Both the position numbers and the translations under genes were made by a program. From Candidatus Saccharimonadia bacterium (lineage in GTDB: Bacteria > Patescibacteriota > Saccharimonadia > Saccharimonadales > Saccharimonadaceae): a stretch of DNA of 22,122 nucleotides. Each line of letters starts with the position of its first letter. Position 1 is the first letter of the stretch. The notes beneath the pieces were generated by a model, which saw only the letters and a list, made by a program, of their open reading frames with translations, did not search any database and was not told the DNA's origin. The stretch spans positions 1-22,122 of the forward strand of contig JALRDS010000083.1 in NCBI GenBank assembly GCA_023259925.1, given 5' to 3'. Below are positions 20,619 to 22,122 of this stretch, in pieces.

Positions 20619-20633
20619 TACTAATAAGAAATT

Positions 20634-20663
20634 AAAAATCGCTGGCAAGTGCCAGCGATTTTT
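20634..20663. terminator. Bidirectional intrinsic terminator between the Lys-rich protein gene and rpsJ
   Basis: AAAAATCGCTGGCA and TGCCAGCGATTTTT form a perfect 14-bp inverted repeat, with U-tracts on both strands. It lies 15 bases after the plus-strand stop and 14 bases after the rpsJ stop. It ends rpsJ transcription well before rplC, confirming that they are separate units. Confidence 0.93.
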
Positions 20664-20676
20664 TAATGCAATCTTA

Positions 20677-20994
20677 CTACATGCGAATTTCTGCATCTAC
20701 ACCAGCTGGTAAGCTGAGGTTTTGCAGACTGTCAATAGTCTTTGGGGTTGCGTTAGTGATATCAATAAGTCGCTTATGAACACGCATCTCAAAGCTTTCA
20801 CCACCAGTCTTATATACGTGCGGGCTTTTGATTACCGTGAACGTACTCTTACGAGTTGGCAGCGGTACCGGGCCAGCTATGCTAGCACCTGTGCGAACAG
20901 CTGTATCGATAATTTGCTTTGCTGATTGGTCGATCACTTTGTGATCATACGCTTTAAGGCGTATACGAATCTTCAGACCTTCGTCTTTAACCAT
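20677..20994 (-). CDS. rpsJ: 30S ribosomal protein S10 (uS10)
   Basis: A 105-residue S10 of the 30S head, which also pairs with NusB/NusG in antitermination. IRIRLKAYDHKVIDQSAKQI, AGPVPLPTRKSTFTVIKSPH, VYKTGGESFEMRVHKRLIDI and LQNLSLPAGVDAEIRM are diagnostic. An AAGGAG Shine-Dalgarno eight bases before the ATG fixes the start. In most bacteria rpsJ begins the S10 operon directly before rplC. Here it is monocistronic, ending at a strong terminator, with about 9 kb before rplC. Only part of that distance is due to the transposon. Confidence 0.97.
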   Translation of the reverse strand: MVKDEGLKIRIRLKAYDHKVIDQSAKQIIDTAVRTGASIAGPVPLPTRKSTFTVIKSPHVYKTGGESFEMRVHKRLIDITNATPKTIDSLQNLSLPAGVDAEIRM

Positions 20995-21142
20995 AGTTAT
21001 AACTCCTTATACACTAACGCGGTATATATGCGACATAATAACCTCATATAAGCTGGTAAAAGACATCAGTTACATGAGTTGTTTATGTAATTTTTAACAA
21101 GTCTAATCATACACTACCCCTGCACGTAAGTCTAGAGCGTTA
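20995..21142 (-). other. Upstream region of rpsJ
   Basis: AT-rich divergent intergenic region. It holds the rpsJ Shine-Dalgarno and a small inverted repeat TTACAT/ATGTAA (21071-21091). Possible promoter boxes (TTGTTA near 21097-21102, TATTAT near 21041-21046) are too poorly matched or spaced to call firmly. No gene found. Confidence 0.35.
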
Positions 21143-21171
21143 TTGTGTTACAGAGATGTTTATTGTATAGT
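21143..21171 (+). promoter_or_regulatory. Predicted promoter of the 96-aa gene
   Basis: TTGTGT (21143-21148), 17 bases, TATAGT (21166-21171). The start would be near 21178, leaving a leader of about 33 bases with a Shine-Dalgarno, unlike the leaderless genes. Confidence 0.45.
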
Positions 21172-21210
21172 AAACCAGTTGATTTTGTTCCTTTGTTGAA
21201 AGAGAGGCAC

Positions 21211-21501
21211 ATGTCGGACAACGTGAGAAAGTATCACAGAGCACGTCAACTAGTAGCTGCAGAGATTGCACATGAGATACGAGAGTATACTCAAGAATAC
21301 GCGACTACTGGAGTGACTATGGGCGTATATACGCTCAGCCTGAGGCAGAGTATGCCGTTCAACTTTCCTGAACACGGTACATCTCTGAGGCACAGTCTAG
21401 AGCGTCGGCTCTCGAGAGAGCTCGGCAGTCGCGTCACCGCAGAGTTCACCTTCCGCAAGATTCTGCCGCCACGAATCAAAATCAACCTCGCCCCGCGATA
21501 A
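21211..21501 (+). CDS. Unknown 96-aa basic protein between rpsJ and tuf
   Basis: Starts MSDNVRKYHRARQLVAAEIA at 21211, with AGAGAGG three to four bases upstream. A farther in-frame ATG is not needed. The N-terminal half is a helix (AEIAHEIREYTQEYATTGVT) and the rest is Arg-rich (SLERRLSRELGSRVTAEFTF, RKILPPRIKINLAPR). No membrane segment, Cys or family match recognised. It faces away from rpsJ, converges with tuf, and has its own terminator. A nucleic-acid-binding role is plausible from charge only. Confidence 0.7.
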   Translation: MSDNVRKYHRARQLVAAEIAHEIREYTQEYATTGVTMGVYTLSLRQSMPFNFPEHGTSLRHSLERRLSRELGSRVTAEFTFRKILPPRIKINLAPR

Positions 21502-21513
21502 GTATTCTGGAGA

Positions 21514-21545
21514 CCTCGTTGTCTCGAATGACAGCGGGGTTTTCC
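21514..21545 (+). terminator. Intrinsic terminator of the 96-aa gene
   Basis: CCTCGTTGTC and GACAGCGGGG pair over 10 bp (two G-U) around a TCGAAT loop, followed by TTTTCC, 12 bases after the stop codon. Confidence 0.85.
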
Positions 21546-21551
21546 TTAATA

Positions 21552-21582
21552 AAAAACACCCCCTTACGCAGGGAGTGTTTTT
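21552..21582. terminator. Intrinsic terminator of tuf, potentially bidirectional
   Basis: AAAAACACCCCCT and AGGGAGTGTTTTT pair over 13 positions with one mismatch around a 5-base loop. The minus-strand U-tract ends tuf transcripts 18 bases after the stop. The plus strand also ends in TTTTT and backs up the neighbouring terminator. Confidence 0.9.
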
Positions 21583-21600
21583 GCAGTATACATACAGTTA

Positions 21601-22122
21601 CTACGCTGTGATAGAAGTAACCACACCTGCACCAACAGTCTTACCACCTTCACGAATAGCGAAGTTAAGACCTTGTTCCATAGCAATAGGAGCGAGGAGT
21701 TTTACCTTGAAAGTAAGAGTATCACCTGGCATTACCATTTCTTTGTCGGCTGGAAGTTCAACTTCACCGGTTACGTCAGTTGTACGGAAGTAGAACTGTG
21801 GCTTGTAACCCTTAGCAAATGGAGTGTGTCGACCGCCTTCTTCCTTCTTAAGGATGTAGACTTCAGCTTCGAACTCTGTGTGTGGAGTAATTGAACCCGG
21901 CTTTGCAATAACCTGACCACGTTCGATTTGCTCACGCTCGATACCACGAAGAAGTAGACCAGCGTTGTCACCAGCTTGACCCTTGTCAAGGTTCTTCTTG
22001 AAGGCCTCAATACCAGTTACCACTGATTTTTGAGTAGCTTTAACACCAACGATTTCAACTTCTTCGTTCAGGTTAATTACACCCTGTTCGATACGACCAG
22101 TTGCAACCGTACCACGACCTTT
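21601..22122 (-). CDS. tuf: Elongation factor Tu, C-terminal part (5' end outside the window)
   Basis: The 173 visible residues cover most of domain 2 and all of domain 3 of EF-Tu, which carries aminoacyl-tRNA to the ribosomal A site. They begin KGRGTVATGRIEQGVINLNE and include GLLLRGIEREQIERGQVIAK, EVYILKKEEGGRHTPFAKGY, PQFYFRTTDVTGEVELPADK, the EF-Tu block EMVMPGDT and the end FAIREGGKTVGAGVVTSITA. The GTPase domain lies beyond position 22122. The frame stays open to the window edge. tuf near rpsJ is the usual str/S10 arrangement, here separated by one small divergent gene. Confidence 0.97.
   Translation of the reverse strand, partial: KGRGTVATGRIEQGVINLNEEVEIVGVKATQKSVVTGIEAFKKNLDKGQAGDNAGLLLRGIEREQIERGQVIAKPGSITPHTEFEAEVYILKKEEGGRHTPFAKGYKPQFYFRTTDVTGEVELPADKEMVMPGDTLTFKVKLLAPIAMEQGLNFAIREGGKTVGAGVVTSITA

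Noticed and set aside
1..22122. Alternative genetic code with UGA read as glycine or tryptophan, as in some CPR phyla
   Set aside because: All recognised genes read through at family length under the standard code, and tryptophan is encoded by UGG throughout, as in the transposase and L16.

Overview
The window looks like a chromosomal segment of a Patescibacteria/CPR bacterium, most likely Candidatus Saccharibacteria (TM7); the phylum is inferred from gene content, not from a search. The supporting signs are standard genetic code, a long minus-strand ribosomal protein operon without rpmD (L30) between rpsE and rplO, zinc-free forms of L36 and S14, very tight gene packing, and an accessory region of small proteins of unknown family.

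Region 1 (1-2852, minus strand). This is the distal end of the spc-type operon. After secY comes a membrane-anchored sortase-fold protein that has lost its catalytic Cys and His. It is followed by infA, rpmJ and the first codons of rpsM. The usual adk and map genes are not here. Two tandem promoters precede infA, so infA-rpmJ-rpsM can be transcribed on its own.

Region 2 (2945-11718, minus strand). In transcription order this is rplC-rplD-rplW-rplB-rpsS-rplV-rpsC-rplP-rpmC-rpsQ-rplN-rplX-rplE-rpsN-rpsH-[63-aa unknown]-rplF-rplR-rpsE-rplO, leading to secY. Twelve junctions are one-base TAATG overlaps. rpsJ, normally first in this operon, is about 9 kb upstream.

Region 3 (11929-19517). A 7,589-bp transposon sits just upstream of the rplC promoter. 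It is bounded by 25-bp terminal inverted repeats (24/25 identical) and an exact 8-bp target duplication, TATTATTA. It encodes an intact IS1595-family DDE transposase and six passengers: a replication-relaxation-like winged-helix protein, a 737-aa acidic modular protein, a 501-aa protein with an HRSWTG motif, a 151-aa acidic protein, a 176-aa methyltransferase-like protein and a 70-aa basic protein. It also holds a sharp GC-skew switch centred on an AT palindrome. The insertion appears to have separated the -35 and -10 elements of a promoter that served the 87-aa gene now on its right.

Region 4 (19573-22122). Chromosomal sequence resumes with an 87-aa unknown gene ending in a very long hairpin, a three-helix membrane protein, a Lys-rich single-pass membrane protein, rpsJ behind a perfect bidirectional terminator, a 96-aa unknown gene, and the 3' part of tuf. 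Tuf, S10 and the S10/spc genes supply the translation machinery, and SecY supplies protein export.

A recurring architectural signal is that several monocistronic genes, inside and outside the transposon, have a -10 hexamer exactly six bases before the ATG. This predicts leaderless mRNAs, whereas the ribosomal operon uses Shine-Dalgarno sites and stop-start coupling.
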